Source: Thioalkalivibrio paradoxus (GTDB lineage Bacteria > Pseudomonadota > Gammaproteobacteria > Ectothiorhodospirales > Ectothiorhodospiraceae). Taken from it: DNA of 64,000 nt. The position numbers and the translations under genes were made by a program. Of the stretch, positions 52,755-61,773 are shown one piece after another. A model generated the notes under the pieces. That model ran no database searches. It was not told the DNA's origin and saw only the letters and a list, made by a program, of their open reading frames with translations. How positions within the stretch are numbered: position 1 is the first letter of the stretch; each line of letters starts with the position of its first letter. The stretch covers positions 372,001-436,000 of the forward strand of contig JAABSC010000001.1 in assembly GCA_011390565.1 (NCBI GenBank), in the 5' to 3' direction.

Positions 52755-52948
52755 TGAAATTCGTCGAACTCAAGCAGAAAAGCGCAGCGGAGCTGCAGGA
52801 AGAACTGGACGGTCTGTACCAGGAACAGTTCGCGCTGCGCATGCAGAAAGCGGTGGGCCAGCTGGCACGCCCCGACCGCGTCAGGAAGGTCCGCCGCGAC
52901 ATCGCGCGGATCCATACGCTGATTAACGAACGCAAGTTGGCAGGATAA
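52754..52948 (+). CDS. rpmC: 50S ribosomal protein L29
   Basis: Two-helix protein beside the exit tunnel, contacting SRP and trigger factor; 64 aa. [18 protein letters not shown] and [25 protein letters not shown] match the family. ATG 52754 is used although the frame is open upstream inside rplP. One-base overlap with rplP indicates coupled translation. Confidence 0.96.
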   Translation: MKFVELKQKSAAELQEELDGLYQEQFALRMQKAVGQLARPDRVRKVRRDIARIHTLINERKLAG

Positions 52949-52952
52949 GAAC

Positions 52953-53219
52953 ATGAACGACGAAACGTCGAAGAGTCAGCGGTCCATCATCGGGCGCGTG
53001 GTGAGTGACAAGACGGACAAGACCCGGACGGTTCTGGTCGAGCGCAAGGTGCGCCACCCGCTGTACGGCAAGTTCATTCGTCGCAGCACCCGTCTGCACG
53101 TGCACGACGAGGCCAACGAGTCGCGTATGGGTGACACCGTCCGGGTTCGCGAATGCCGCCCGCTGTCCAAGCTCAAGCGCTTCTCCCTCGTGGAAGTGGT
53201 CACCCGCGGCTCTGAATGA
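52953..53219 (+). CDS. rpsQ: 30S ribosomal protein S17
   Basis: OB-fold 16S rRNA-binding protein of 88 aa. [32 protein letters not shown] and [23 protein letters not shown] (family blocks across about 10-85) are clear. It is 4 nt after rpmC and 28 nt before rplN, the usual S10-spc boundary. Confidence 0.97.
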   Translation: MNDETSKSQRSIIGRVVSDKTDKTRTVLVERKVRHPLYGKFIRRSTRLHVHDEANESRMGDTVRVRECRPLSKLKRFSLVEVVTRGSE

Positions 53220-53247
53220 GCCTGCGACATTCGTTGGAGACAAGGCA

Positions 53248-53616
53248 ATGATTCAAATGCAGACCGTTCTCGATGCCGCCGACAACAGTGGCGCGCGCCG
53301 AGTGCAGTGCATCAAGGTGCTGGGCGGGTCGCATCGCCGTTACGCGCGCGTGGGTGACGTGATCAAGGTGAGCGTCAAGGACGCCATTCCGCGCGGCAAG
53401 GTGAAGAAGGGTGACGTCTACAACGCGGTGGTGGTTCGTACCGCGGCGGGCGTGCGGCGTCCGGACGGATCGGTGATCCGTTTCGACCGCAACGCCGCCG
53501 TGCTGCTCAACAACCAGCTGCAACCGATCGGTACCCGTATCTTTGGGCCGGTGACCCGTGAACTGCGTGGCGAGAAGTTCATGAAGATCATCTCGCTGGC
53601 CCCCGAAGTCTTGTGA
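53248..53616 (+). CDS. rplN: 50S ribosomal protein L14
   Basis: Intersubunit-bridge protein and docking site of the silencing factor RsfS; 122 aa. [19 protein letters not shown] and the [22 protein letters not shown] block identify it. ATG 53248 is chosen; an upstream in-frame start lies within rpsQ. In E. coli the spc operon begins here with its own promoter, but none is obvious in the 28-nt gap. Confidence 0.97.
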   Translation: MIQMQTVLDAADNSGARRVQCIKVLGGSHRRYARVGDVIKVSVKDAIPRGKVKKGDVYNAVVVRTAAGVRRPDGSVIRFDRNAAVLLNNQLQPIGTRIFGPVTRELRGEKFMKIISLAPEVL

Positions 53617-53623
53617 GGCAGGC

Positions 53624-53941
53624 ATGAAGAAGATACGCAAGGGCGACGACGTCGTCGTCATTACAGGCAAGGACAAGGGCCGTCGCGGCACCGTGCTGAA
53701 GGCCTATCCGGATGAGCGCGTTCTGGTGCAGAACATCAATATGGTGAAGAAGCACCAGAAGCCGAACCCGAACATGGGGCGTACCGGCGGCATCATCGAG
53801 AAGGAGATGCCGGTGGACGTGTCCAACGTGATGCTGTTCAATCCGGCCACCGCAAAGGGTGACCGGGTTTCCTTCAAGACCCTCGAAGACGGGCGCAAGG
53901 TTCGGGTGTTCCGCTCGAACGGCGAAGTCGTCGACGCATAA
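53624..53941 (+). CDS. rplX: 50S ribosomal protein L24
   Basis: Assembly-initiating 23S-binding protein of 105 aa with a KOW motif: [41 protein letters not shown]. The C-terminus is [16 protein letters not shown]. It is 7 nt after rplN, 16 nt before rplE. Confidence 0.97.
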   Translation: MKKIRKGDDVVVITGKDKGRRGTVLKAYPDERVLVQNINMVKKHQKPNPNMGRTGGIIEKEMPVDVSNVMLFNPATAKGDRVSFKTLEDGRKVRVFRSNGEVVDA

Positions 53942-53957
53942 GGGCGGAAAGAGAGCT

Positions 53958-54497
53958 ATGGAACGTTTGAGAGCGCAGTACCTGGAGTCGGTCGTACCGG
54001 CCCTGCAGGAGCAATTCAAGTACCAGAACGTGATGGAGGTTCCCCGCATCACCAAGGTCACCCTGAACATGGGGCTTGGCGACGCGGTTGCCGACAAGAA
54101 GATCATCGAGCACGCGGTGTCCGACATGACCGCGATTTCCGGTCAGAAGCCGGTCGTCACGAAGGCGCGGAAATCCATCGCGGCGTTCAAGATCCGCGAC
54201 GGCTACCCCATCGGCTGCAAGGTGACGCTTCGTCGTGGTCGCATGTATGAGTTCCTGGATCGGCTGATCAACGTCGCTCTGCCGCGCGTGCGCGATTTCC
54301 GTGGCTTCAGCGTGAAGGCCTTTGATGGCCGGGGCAACTACAGCCTGGGCGTCAAGGAACAGATCATCTTTCCGGAAATCGACTACGACAAGGTCGATCA
54401 GCTGCGCGGCATGAACATCACCATCACTACGAATGCGAAGAGTGACGAGGAAGCGCGGGCGCTGCTCCAGGCTTTCCGTTTCCCCTTCCGCCAGTGA
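53958..54497 (+). CDS. rplE: 50S ribosomal protein L5
   Basis: 5S rRNA-binding protein of the central protuberance; 179 aa. [52 protein letters not shown] and the C-terminal [15 protein letters not shown] are typical. In E. coli S8 binds at the beginning of this message to repress spc; with only 16 nt upstream such a site would have to lie within coding sequence. Confidence 0.97.
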   Translation: MERLRAQYLESVVPALQEQFKYQNVMEVPRITKVTLNMGLGDAVADKKIIEHAVSDMTAISGQKPVVTKARKSIAAFKIRDGYPIGCKVTLRRGRMYEFLDRLINVALPRVRDFRGFSVKAFDGRGNYSLGVKEQIIFPEIDYDKVDQLRGMNITITTNAKSDEEARALLQAFRFPFRQ

Positions 54498-54513
54498 TCC
54501 GAGGTCAAGAATA

Positions 54514-54819
54514 ATGGCAAAGATTTCAATGATGCAACGCGAACTGCGCCGGGCCCAGCTGGTGGCCAAGTACGCACCACGCCGGGCCGAACTGAAGGCG
54601 AAGATGCTCGATGAATCCCTGCCCGGGGAAGAGCGCATGGCCGCGATGCAGGCATTGCAGAAGCTGCCACGTGATTCCAGCCCGGTCCGGAAACGCAACC
54701 GTTGTGGCGTTACCGGCCGTCCCAAGGGCTATTACCGTCGGTTCGGACTGTCGCGCAACAAGCTTCGTGAATACGCGATGCGCGGCGAGATTCCCGGCCT
54801 GCGCAAGGCAAGTTGGTAA
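54514..54819 (+). CDS. rpsN: 30S ribosomal protein S14 (zinc-independent form)
   Basis: 101-aa long form without the CxxC zinc ribbon of the short paralogue. [43 protein letters not shown] contains the conserved C-terminal block, and only one cysteine is present. ATG 54514 follows GAGG by about 10 nt. Confidence 0.97.
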   Translation: MAKISMMQRELRRAQLVAKYAPRRAELKAKMLDESLPGEERMAAMQALQKLPRDSSPVRKRNRCGVTGRPKGYYRRFGLSRNKLREYAMRGEIPGLRKASW

Positions 54820-54832
54820 GGAGAGAACGACC

Positions 54833-55225
54833 ATGATGACCGATCCCATTGCCGACATGCTGACCCGTGTGCGCAACGCGCAACGTGCCCAGAAGAAGAC
54901 GGTTACGATTCCCTACAGCCGCACCAAGGAGTCGATGCTCAAGGTGTTCGCCGAAGAGGGTTATGTCGGTGACATTGCAGTCGAGGGCGAAGGCGCCTCC
55001 AAGATGTTGCGGGTGACACTCAAATACTTCGATGGCCGTGGTGTCATCGAGAAGCTCGACCGGGTCAGTCGGCCGGGCCTGCGCATCTACCGCGGCAAGA
55101 ACGAGCTGCCTCGGGTGAATGCGGGTCTCGGTGTTTCGCTGATCTCGACACCGCAGGGTGTGATGACCGATCGCGCGGCGCGGGCCCTGGGTCAGGGCGG
55201 CGAAGTGCTCTGCACGATTTATTGA
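54833..55225 (+). CDS. rpsH: 30S ribosomal protein S8
   Basis: Central-domain 16S rRNA binder and spc-operon regulator in E. coli; 130 aa from ATG 54833, 129 from ATG 54836. GGAG at 54,820-54,823 slightly favours the first. [14 protein letters not shown] at the N-terminus and the C-terminal [22 protein letters not shown] are diagnostic. Confidence 0.96.
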   Translation: MMTDPIADMLTRVRNAQRAQKKTVTIPYSRTKESMLKVFAEEGYVGDIAVEGEGASKMLRVTLKYFDGRGVIEKLDRVSRPGLRIYRGKNELPRVNAGLGVSLISTPQGVMTDRAARALGQGGEVLCTIY

Positions 55226-55235
55226 GGAAACGACC

Positions 55236-55766
55236 ATGTCTCGCGTAGCAAAACGACCGCTCGACCTCCCGTCCGGAGTCTCGTTTGAGATCACCGGCGA
55301 GGAAATCACCGTCAAGGGACCCAAGGGCGTCATCGCCATGCGGTGCCCCGAGAACGTCGACGTGTCCGTGGACGGGAATGTGGTTTCCGTGGTGGCGGGC
55401 GCCAAGGCCGCCAACAGCGCGCTGGCTGGCACGATCCGGTCCATCCTGGGCAATCACGTTGAAGGTGTGAGCAAGGGGTTTGAGCGCAGCCTGGAACTGG
55501 TTGGCGTGGGATACCGCGCTCAGGCCCAGGGCAAGGTGCTGAATCTCTCGCTGGGTTTCTCGCATCCCATTGCCTTCGAGATCCCGGAGGGCATCACGAT
55601 CGAAACCCCGAGCCAGACGGAAGTCGTGGTGAAGGGTCATGACCTGCAACAGGTGGGCCAGGTGGCCGCCAACATCCGCAGCTTCCGTCCGCCGGAGCCC
55701 TACAAGGGCAAGGGTGTGAAGTACAAGGGCGAGCGCATTCTTCGTAAAGAAGCCAAGAAGAAGTAG
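55236..55766 (+). CDS. rplF: 50S ribosomal protein L6
   Basis: Binds near the sarcin-ricin loop; 176 aa. Two repeated domains: [30 protein letters not shown] and, after [23 protein letters not shown], the C-terminal [26 protein letters not shown]. It is 10 nt after rpsH. Confidence 0.97.
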   Translation: MSRVAKRPLDLPSGVSFEITGEEITVKGPKGVIAMRCPENVDVSVDGNVVSVVAGAKAANSALAGTIRSILGNHVEGVSKGFERSLELVGVGYRAQAQGKVLNLSLGFSHPIAFEIPEGITIETPSQTEVVVKGHDLQQVGQVAANIRSFRPPEPYKGKGVKYKGERILRKEAKKK

Positions 55767-55775
55767 GGTAATCCG

Positions 55776-56129
55776 GTGGAAAAGAAAGAATCCAGACTCA
55801 GAAGGGCGCGGCGCGCCCGGTTCCATATTCGCGAACTCGGAGCGCATCGCCTTTGCGTGCACCGAACTCCGCGGCATATCTACGCGCAGATCATCGCTCC
55901 GACGGGCGATACGGTGCTTGCCGCAGCCTCGACGGTCGAGGCGGGAGTGCGCTCGGAGGTCAAGTACACGGGTAATGCCGAGGCCGCGGCTCGGGTGGGG
56001 CAACTCATCGCCGAGCGTGCCCTCAAGGCCGGCGTAGAACGGGTCGCGTTCGACCGGGCGGGTTTTCGTTATCACGGACGCGTTCAGGCCCTGGCCGACG
56101 CAGCCCGTGAAGGCGGCCTGCAGTTCTGA
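55776..56129 (+). CDS. rplR: 50S ribosomal protein L18
   Basis: 5S rRNA-binding protein of 117 aa. The start is GTG 55776 ([20 protein letters not shown]); no ATG alternative exists nearby. Core [25 protein letters not shown] and C-terminal [26 protein letters not shown] are standard. Confidence 0.96.
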   Translation: MEKKESRLRRARRARFHIRELGAHRLCVHRTPRHIYAQIIAPTGDTVLAAASTVEAGVRSEVKYTGNAEAAARVGQLIAERALKAGVERVAFDRAGFRYHGRVQALADAAREGGLQF

Positions 56130-56156
56130 TCGGACACGATTCAAGCGGAGACAGCA

Positions 56157-56663
56157 ATGGCACGTAACGAACCAAACGAAAGCACGGACGGCCTGCAGGA
56201 AAAACTGATTGGTGTGAACCGTGTCGCCAAGGTAGTCAAGGGTGGCCGGCAGTTCCGGTTTGCGGCGCTCACCGTGGTCGGCGATGGCGACGGCCGGGTC
56301 GGATACGGCTATGGCAAGGCGCGCGAAGTACCGCTCGCGATACAGAAGGCGATGCAGCAGGCGCGACAGAACATGAAATCCGTCACGCTGAACCAGGGTA
56401 CCCTTCACCACGCGGTCAACGGCCGTCACGGGGCCGCGAACGTCTATATGCAGCCGGCTTCGGAAGGAACCGGCGTGATTGCCGGTGGTGCCATGCGCGC
56501 CGTTCTCGAAATGGCGGGCGTCCGCAACGTGTTGGCGAAGTGCGTCGGTTCGCGCAATCCCATCAATGTCGTGCAGGCGACGATCAATGGGCTGACCGCG
56601 GTCAGCGATCCGGAACGGGTGGCTGCGAAGCGCGGCAAGACCGTCGAAGACATCCTGGGTTGA
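56157..56663 (+). CDS. rpsE: 30S ribosomal protein S5
   Basis: mRNA-entry and accuracy protein; 168 aa. [43 protein letters not shown] is the dsRNA-binding fold, and [41 protein letters not shown] the C-domain. GGAG precedes the ATG. rpmD begins 2 nt later. Confidence 0.97.
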   Translation: MARNEPNESTDGLQEKLIGVNRVAKVVKGGRQFRFAALTVVGDGDGRVGYGYGKAREVPLAIQKAMQQARQNMKSVTLNQGTLHHAVNGRHGAANVYMQPASEGTGVIAGGAMRAVLEMAGVRNVLAKCVGSRNPINVVQATINGLTAVSDPERVAAKRGKTVEDILG

Positions 56664-56665
56664 TT

Positions 56666-56845
56666 ATGAACAAGCTCAAACTCACTCTGGTCCGCTCCAC
56701 CGCGGGCCGCCTCCCAAACCACAAGGCCTGCGTCCGGGGCCTGGGCTTGCGCAAGACGCAGAGCACATCCGTGATTGATGCCACCCCGGAAAACATGGGC
56801 ATGGTGCGCAAGGTCGCGTACCTGCTCAAGGTCGAGGAGATCTGA
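56666..56845 (+). CDS. rpmD: 50S ribosomal protein L30
   Basis: Small 59-aa large-subunit protein. [55 protein letters not shown] cover the whole family profile. ATG 56666 is 2 nt after rpsE; the longer open frame upstream lies inside rpsE. Confidence 0.96.
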   Translation: MNKLKLTLVRSTAGRLPNHKACVRGLGLRKTQSTSVIDATPENMGMVRKVAYLLKVEEI

Positions 56846-56847
56846 TC

Positions 56848-57279
56848 ATGCGCATGAATGAATTGACGTGCAGTCCGGGCACGCGGCCGAAAGGCAAGCG
56901 CCTGGGCCGCGGCATTGGCTCCGGGCTGGGCAAGACCGGCGGACGCGGCCACAAGGGTCAGAAGGCCCGCTCCGGCGGCTACCACAAGGTGGGCTTCGAG
57001 GGCGGCCAGATGCCGCTGCAGCGCCGTCTTCCAAAGGTCGGATTCCGGTCCCGCACGGCTCTGCGTATGGCTGAGGTCCGCCTGCATGAACTCGCCCTGA
57101 TCGACGGCGATGTCACCCTCGAGTCGCTGAAGGCGGCCGGTATCGTTCCCGGAAACGCCGAGCGGGCGAAAGTTTTCGTCTCGGGTTCCCTGGCCAAGGC
57201 CTGCGTTCTCCGAGGGATCGGTGCGACGGCGGGTGCCCGTGCCGCGATCGAAGCGGCCGGCGGAAGCGTGCAGGACTGA
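56848..57279 (+). CDS. rplO: 50S ribosomal protein L15
   Basis: Late-assembly 23S-binding protein of 143 aa with the glycine-rich basic N-terminal region [24 protein letters not shown] and [18 protein letters not shown]. Two-nt spacers on both sides (rpmD, secY) suggest tight coupling. Confidence 0.96.
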   Translation: MRMNELTCSPGTRPKGKRLGRGIGSGLGKTGGRGHKGQKARSGGYHKVGFEGGQMPLQRRLPKVGFRSRTALRMAEVRLHELALIDGDVTLESLKAAGIVPGNAERAKVFVSGSLAKACVLRGIGATAGARAAIEAAGGSVQD

Positions 57280-57281
57280 TC

Positions 57282-58625
57282 ATGGCGCGTGCAGCGACAG
57301 CCAAGGGTGCGGGCCTCGCCGGTTTCTCGGAACTCCGGCACCGGCTCCTGTTCGTGCTGGGGGCATTGGTCGTCTATCGGATCGGGACGTTCATCCCGGT
57401 CCCCGGCATCAATCCGGTGGCGGTCAGCAGCTTCTTCGACCAGCACAGCGGCACGATCCTCGACATGTTCAACATGTTTTCGGGCGGAGCCCTGGAGCGG
57501 CTGTCCATTTTTGCGCTGGGAGTGATGCCGTATATTTCGGCGGCCATCATCATGCAGTTGCTGGCCGCGACGGTGCCCTACCTGCAGCAGCTCAAGAAGG
57601 AAGGGGAGTCCGGGCGGCGCAAGATCACTCAGTACACGCGTTACGGCACTGTCGTGCTCGCGCTGTTCCAGAGTATCGGGATCTCGGTAGCCCTGAGCGG
57701 CCAGACCATCCAGGGAATGCCGATGGCCCTGACCCCGATGCACGTGTTCGTGCCGACGGTCGTGGTCTCGCTCGTGACGGGCACCATGTTCCTGGTCTGG
57801 CTGGGTGAGCAGATCACGGAGCGCGGCATCGGCAACGGTATCTCGATCATCATCTTCGCCGGGATCGTGGCGGGGTTGCCTGCCGCCATCGGCGGTACGC
57901 TCGAGCTTGCTCGGACCGGCGAACTCGCCGCTGCCTTTGTCGTGATTCTGCTGGTCCTCGCCCTTGCGGTCACCGCTTTTGTGGTCTTCGTCGAGCGCGG
58001 CCAGCGCCGTATCACCATCAACTACGCCAAACGTCAGGTGGGTCGCAAGGTGATCGGGGGGCAGTCCAGTCACCTTCCGCTGAAGCTGAACATGGCAGGC
58101 GTGATTCCACCGATCTTCGCATCGAGTATCATCCTGTTCCCCGCGACGCTTGGGCAGTGGTTCGGGCAAACCGAGGGGATGGGCTGGCTCCGCGAGATTT
58201 CGACCACGCTGAGCCCGGGCCAGCCGCTGTACGTCGCGTTTTATGCCGCAGCGATCATTTTCTTCTGCTTTTTCTACACGGCGCTGGTCTTCAATTCCCG
58301 GGAGACGGCCGAGAATCTGAAAAAGCAGGGGGCGTTCATTCCGGGTATCCGGCCGGGGTTGCAGACCGAACGGTTCATCGATGGAGTAATGACTCGCCTC
58401 ACAGCGGTCGGAGCGATTTACATCACAGCGGTCTGCCTGCTGCCCGAGTTTCTGATTCTGTACTGGAACGTCCCGTTCTATTTCGGTGGCACCTCGCTAC
58501 TGATCATCGTGATCGTGACCATGGATTTCATGGCCCAGCTGCAGGCACATCTGATGTCGCATCAATATGAAGGGCTGATGCGCAAGGCGAATCTCAAGGG
58601 TTTTGGCGGAAGCAACATCCGCTAG
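57282..58625 (+). CDS. secY: Preprotein translocase channel subunit SecY
   Basis: Ten-helix protein-conducting channel with SecE (32,061) and SecG, driven by SecA (19,782); 447 aa. Helix 1 [23 protein letters not shown], plug region with [25 protein letters not shown], and the cytoplasmic loop with [22 protein letters not shown] are clear; the C-terminus is [17 protein letters not shown]. rpmJ follows after 18 nt. Confidence 0.97.
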   Translation: MARAATAKGAGLAGFSELRHRLLFVLGALVVYRIGTFIPVPGINPVAVSSFFDQHSGTILDMFNMFSGGALERLSIFALGVMPYISAAIIMQLLAATVPYLQQLKKEGESGRRKITQYTRYGTVVLALFQSIGISVALSGQTIQGMPMALTPMHVFVPTVVVSLVTGTMFLVWLGEQITERGIGNGISIIIFAGIVAGLPAAIGGTLELARTGELAAAFVVILLVLALAVTAFVVFVERGQRRITINYAKRQVGRKVIGGQSSHLPLKLNMAGVIPPIFASSIILFPATLGQWFGQTEGMGWLREISTTLSPGQPLYVAFYAAAIIFFCFFYTALVFNSRETAENLKKQGAFIPGIRPGLQTERFIDGVMTRLTAVGAIYITAVCLLPEFLILYWNVPFYFGGTSLLIIVIVTMDFMAQLQAHLMSHQYEGLMRKANLKGFGGSNIR

Positions 58626-58643
58626 GTTTTTGGAGAAATTGGA

Positions 58644-58757
58644 ATGAAAGTACGAGCATCAGTAAAGCCGATCTGCCGCAACTGCAAGCTGATCCGGCGT
58701 AACGGCGTGGTTCGCGTCATCTGTTCCGATCCGCGTCACAAGCAGCGCCAGGGCTGA
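58644..58757 (+). CDS. rpmJ: 50S ribosomal protein L36 (zinc-binding form)
   Basis: 37-aa protein, [20 protein letters not shown] through [12 protein letters not shown]. Zinc ligands Cys11, Cys14, Cys27 and His32 are all present, so this is the C+ type. It lies between secY and rpsM as usual. GGAGAAATTGGA upstream provides the ribosome-binding site. Confidence 0.97.
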   Translation: MKVRASVKPICRNCKLIRRNGVVRVICSDPRHKQRQG

Positions 58758-58764
58758 CACCTCC

Positions 58765-58793
58765 TTGAGGAATCGTAGCCCTTTAGTTACACT
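58765..58793 (+). promoter_or_regulatory. Candidate promoter of the alpha (rpsM) operon
   Basis: TTGAGG (58765-58770), 17-bp spacer, TACACT (58788-58793); 4/6 matches each. It lies in the 70-bp rpmJ-rpsM gap, where E. coli has its alpha-operon promoter. The leader would be only about 28 nt and contains a small GCGGC/GCCGC dyad. Confidence 0.4.
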
Positions 58794-58827
58794 AGGCGGC
58801 TTTGCCGCGTTTTGATGGAGAGTTTGG

Positions 58828-59184
58828 ATGGCTCGCGTTGCTGGTATCAATATTCCGGACCAGAAGCACACGGTGATTGCGCTGACCGCGATTTACGGAA
58901 TCGGTCGCACCCGTGCGCGGGAGATCTGCAAGTCCTCCGGGGTCCGGGAGGACATCAAGGTTCGCGATCTGACCGACGCGGAAATCGAAAGTCTGCGTGC
59001 AGAGGTGGGTCGGTTCCCGGTCGAGGGTGACCTGCGCCGCGAAGTGAACATGAACATCAAGCGTCTGATGGACCTCGGTTGTTATCGCGGTCTTCGCCAC
59101 CGTCGCGGCCTGCCGCTGCGTGGCCAACGGACCCGCACCAACGCGCGCACCCGAAAGGGCCCACGTCGCCCGATCCGCAAGTAA
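58828..59184 (+). CDS. rpsM: 30S ribosomal protein S13
   Basis: Head protein contacting P-site tRNA and L5; 118 aa. [30 protein letters not shown] (N-terminal block) and the basic tail [25 protein letters not shown] are typical. First gene of alpha; the E. coli S4-binding pseudoknot upstream seems to have no room here. Confidence 0.97.
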   Translation: MARVAGINIPDQKHTVIALTAIYGIGRTRAREICKSSGVREDIKVRDLTDAEIESLRAEVGRFPVEGDLRREVNMNIKRLMDLGCYRGLRHRRGLPLRGQRTRTNARTRKGPRRPIRK

Positions 59185-59203
59185 TCTTCCAGGTATCTAG
59201 TCA

Positions 59204-59593
59204 ATGGCTCAACCGCAATCCAAGACCAAGAAAAAGGTCCGCAAGAACGTGGCCGAAGGTGTGGCGCATATCTACGCATCCTTCAACAACACGATCATTA
59301 CCATCACCGACCGTCAGGGGAACACCCTGAGTTGGGCGACTTCCGGGGGCTCGGGTTTCCGGGGTTCCCGGAAATCCACGCCGTTTGCCGCGCAGGTTGC
59401 CGCGGAGCGCGCGGGGCAGGCCGCCCAGGAGCACGGGGTGAAGAACCTCGAGGTGCTGGTCAAGGGCCCAGGTCCTGGCCGCGAGTCTGCCGTGCGTGCG
59501 CTGAATAACGTGGGGTTCAAGATCACGAACATCAGCGATATCACCCCCATCCCGCACAACGGCTGCCGTCCGCCCAAAAAGCGGCGCGTCTAA
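59204..59593 (+). CDS. rpsK: 30S ribosomal protein S11
   Basis: Platform protein of 129 aa near the mRNA exit. [43 protein letters not shown] and the C-terminal [23 protein letters not shown] are diagnostic. It is 19 nt after rpsM. Confidence 0.97.
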   Translation: MAQPQSKTKKKVRKNVAEGVAHIYASFNNTIITITDRQGNTLSWATSGGSGFRGSRKSTPFAAQVAAERAGQAAQEHGVKNLEVLVKGPGPGRESAVRALNNVGFKITNISDITPIPHNGCRPPKKRRV

Positions 59594-59614
59594 CCCGATT
59601 CGGAGTTCTGATTT

Positions 59615-60235
59615 ATGGCCCGTTACATTGGACCGAAATGCAAGTTGAGCCGCCGTGAGGGCGCCGATCTCTCATTGAAGAGCCGTGCGCGGGCGCTCGA
59701 GACCAAATGCAAGCTCGACAAGGCGCCCGGGCAGCACGGCGATCGTCGTACCCGCTTGTCCGACTATGGCGTCCAGCTGCGTGAAAAGCAGAAGCTTCGC
59801 CGGACCTACGGTGTGCTTGAAAAGCAGTTCCGCAATTACTACAAGGAAGCCTCGCGTCTGAAAGGCTCCACGGGCGAGAACCTCCTCAAGCTTCTCGAAG
59901 GCCGTCTGGACAATGTGGTGTATCGCATGGGTTTTGGGAGCACGCGTGCGGAAGCCCGCCAACTGGTTTCCCATCGCGCGATTCTCGTGAACGGGCGTCC
60001 CGTCAATATCCCGTCCTACCAGGTGTCGCCTGCCGACATCATCTCACTGCGTGAGAAAGCTCGGCAGCAGGTCCGCATCAAGGACGCGATGACTTTGGCG
60101 GAACAAGCCGGCCTGCCCTCGTGGCTCGAGGTCGACAGCAGCAAGTTCGAGGGCGTATTCAAGGCGTTCCCCGACCGTTCCGACCTCCCGGCCGACATCA
60201 ACGAGTCGCTGGTTGTGGAGTTGTACTCGAAGTAA
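59615..60235 (+). CDS. rpsD: 30S ribosomal protein S4
   Basis: Primary 16S-binding protein of 206 aa; alpha-operon regulator in E. coli. [19 protein letters not shown], the S4 RNA-binding domain [41 protein letters not shown], and the C-terminal [12 protein letters not shown] identify it. It lies between rpsK and rpoA as expected. Confidence 0.97.
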   Translation: MARYIGPKCKLSRREGADLSLKSRARALETKCKLDKAPGQHGDRRTRLSDYGVQLREKQKLRRTYGVLEKQFRNYYKEASRLKGSTGENLLKLLEGRLDNVVYRMGFGSTRAEARQLVSHRAILVNGRPVNIPSYQVSPADIISLREKARQQVRIKDAMTLAEQAGLPSWLEVDSSKFEGVFKAFPDRSDLPADINESLVVELYSK

Positions 60236-60256
60236 GCCCTGCCGGCAGGAGTCGAC

Positions 60257-61243
60257 ATGCAAGCGAACGAATTGGTCAACAAGCAGCACATCGAAGTAGA
60301 AGCGGAGAACCGCAACAAGGCGCGGGTGGTCCTGGAGCCGCTGGAAAGGGGCTTCGGGCACACGCTGGGCAACGCCCTGCGCCGGGTGCTCCTGTCTTCG
60401 ATTAACGGATCCGCCATCGTCGAGGTGGAAATCGAGGGGGTGCTGCACGAGTACTCCACCATCGAGGGGGTGCAGGAGGATGTCGTGGATATCCTGCTCA
60501 ACCTGAAAGGTGTGGCGTTGCGCATGCACGCCCGCGAGGACGTCACGCTGTCTCTTCGGAAGAAGGGTCCCTGCGTGGTCACGGCCGGCGACATCAAGCT
60601 GGACCACGACGTCGAGGTGGTCAATCCTGATCACGTGATCGCGACCATCACCAAGAATACCGAACTCGCGATGTCGCTGCGGGTGCGCAGCGGTCGGGGT
60701 TACGAGCCCGTGGCCCAGCGTCGTCAGGGCGACATGGAGGACAGCCGCATCGGCCGCTTGATGCTCGACGCCAGCTTCAGCCCGATCCGACGGGTTTCCT
60801 ACCGCGTGGAGAGCGCGCGCCTTGCTCAACGCACGGACATGGACCGGCTGGTTCTGGAGCTTGAGACCAACGGTGCCATTGCGCCGGATGACGCGGTGCG
60901 TCAGGCGGCGGGTATCCTTCAGGGCCAGCTCGCGCCTTTCGTGGACCTGAAGGAAAGTGGTCCTGGTCCGCTGCCGCAGGCGCCCGGCTCCATCGATCCG
61001 GTATTGCTTCGCCCGGTGGATGAACTCGAATTGACCGTGCGTTCGGCCAACTGCCTGAAAGCCGAAAACATCTACTACATCGGCGACCTGGTACAGCGCT
61101 CCGAAGTCGAGTTGCTCCGTACGCCGAACCTGGGCAAAAAGTCCCTGACCGAAATCAAGGACACGCTTGCAAGCCATGGTCTTTCTCTGGGCATGCGTCT
61201 GGAAAACTGGCCCCCACAGGGCTTGCAGGAACCTTCCGAATAA
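60257..61243 (+). CDS. rpoA: DNA-directed RNA polymerase subunit alpha
   Basis: Assembly platform of RNA polymerase with 328 aa (E. coli 329). The N-terminal domain has [23 protein letters not shown] and [16 protein letters not shown]; a linker near 235-248 is followed by the C-terminal UP-element/activator domain [44 protein letters not shown]. Normal in all respects. Confidence 0.97.
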   Translation: MQANELVNKQHIEVEAENRNKARVVLEPLERGFGHTLGNALRRVLLSSINGSAIVEVEIEGVLHEYSTIEGVQEDVVDILLNLKGVALRMHAREDVTLSLRKKGPCVVTAGDIKLDHDVEVVNPDHVIATITKNTELAMSLRVRSGRGYEPVAQRRQGDMEDSRIGRLMLDASFSPIRRVSYRVESARLAQRTDMDRLVLELETNGAIAPDDAVRQAAGILQGQLAPFVDLKESGPGPLPQAPGSIDPVLLRPVDELELTVRSANCLKAENIYYIGDLVQRSEVELLRTPNLGKKSLTEIKDTLASHGLSLGMRLENWPPQGLQEPSE

Positions 61244-61283
61244 TCGCCGGTCGTCGCCGCAACACGAAACTAGGTAACCTGTC

Positions 61284-61664
61284 ATGCGTCATCGCAATAG
61301 TGGTCGGCAACTGAGCCGAAACAGTTCTCACCGGAAAGCGACTCTGCAGGCGCTGACCGTGTCATTGCTGCGTCACGAAATGATCAAGACCACGCTTCCC
61401 AAGGCAAAGGAACTGCGCCGGGTTGCGGAGCCCCTGATCACGTTGGGACGCAACGATTCCGTGCATACGCGCCGCCTGGCGTTCGCGCGGCTGCGCGACA
61501 AGGAGATGGTGGGCAAGCTGTTCACCGATCTCGGGCCCAGGTTCCAGGACCGTCCCGGCGGTTACCTGCGGATTCTCAAATGTGGCTATCGGGCGGGTGA
61601 CAATGCTCCGATGGCCTACGTGCAGCTGGTGGAAGCACCGGGCGCGCAGGTCGCCACCGACTGA
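61284..61664 (+). CDS. rplQ: 50S ribosomal protein L17
   Basis: Large-subunit protein near the exit tunnel; 126 aa. [20 protein letters not shown] and [21 protein letters not shown] are characteristic. Last gene of alpha, followed by an intrinsic terminator and convergent uvrA. Confidence 0.97.
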   Translation: MRHRNSGRQLSRNSSHRKATLQALTVSLLRHEMIKTTLPKAKELRRVAEPLITLGRNDSVHTRRLAFARLRDKEMVGKLFTDLGPRFQDRPGGYLRILKCGYRAGDNAPMAYVQLVEAPGAQVATD

Positions 61665-61690
61665 GTCCCGTCTTCGAGTGCCCTGTCGTG

Positions 61691-61721
61691 ACAGCCGGCC
61701 TCGTGCCGGCTGTTTCGCTTT
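61691..61721 (+). terminator. Intrinsic terminator of the alpha operon
   Basis: ACAGCCGGC (61691-61699) and GCCGGCTGT (61705-61713) form a 9-bp stem with a 5-nt loop, followed by TTCGCTTT. It is 26 bp after rplQ. The T-run is interrupted but the fold is clear. Confidence 0.75.
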
Positions 61722-61773
61722 CGGCGCGGGGTTGCTGTCGACACACGCGCCCGTGGCGGTGGCCCCGATCGTG

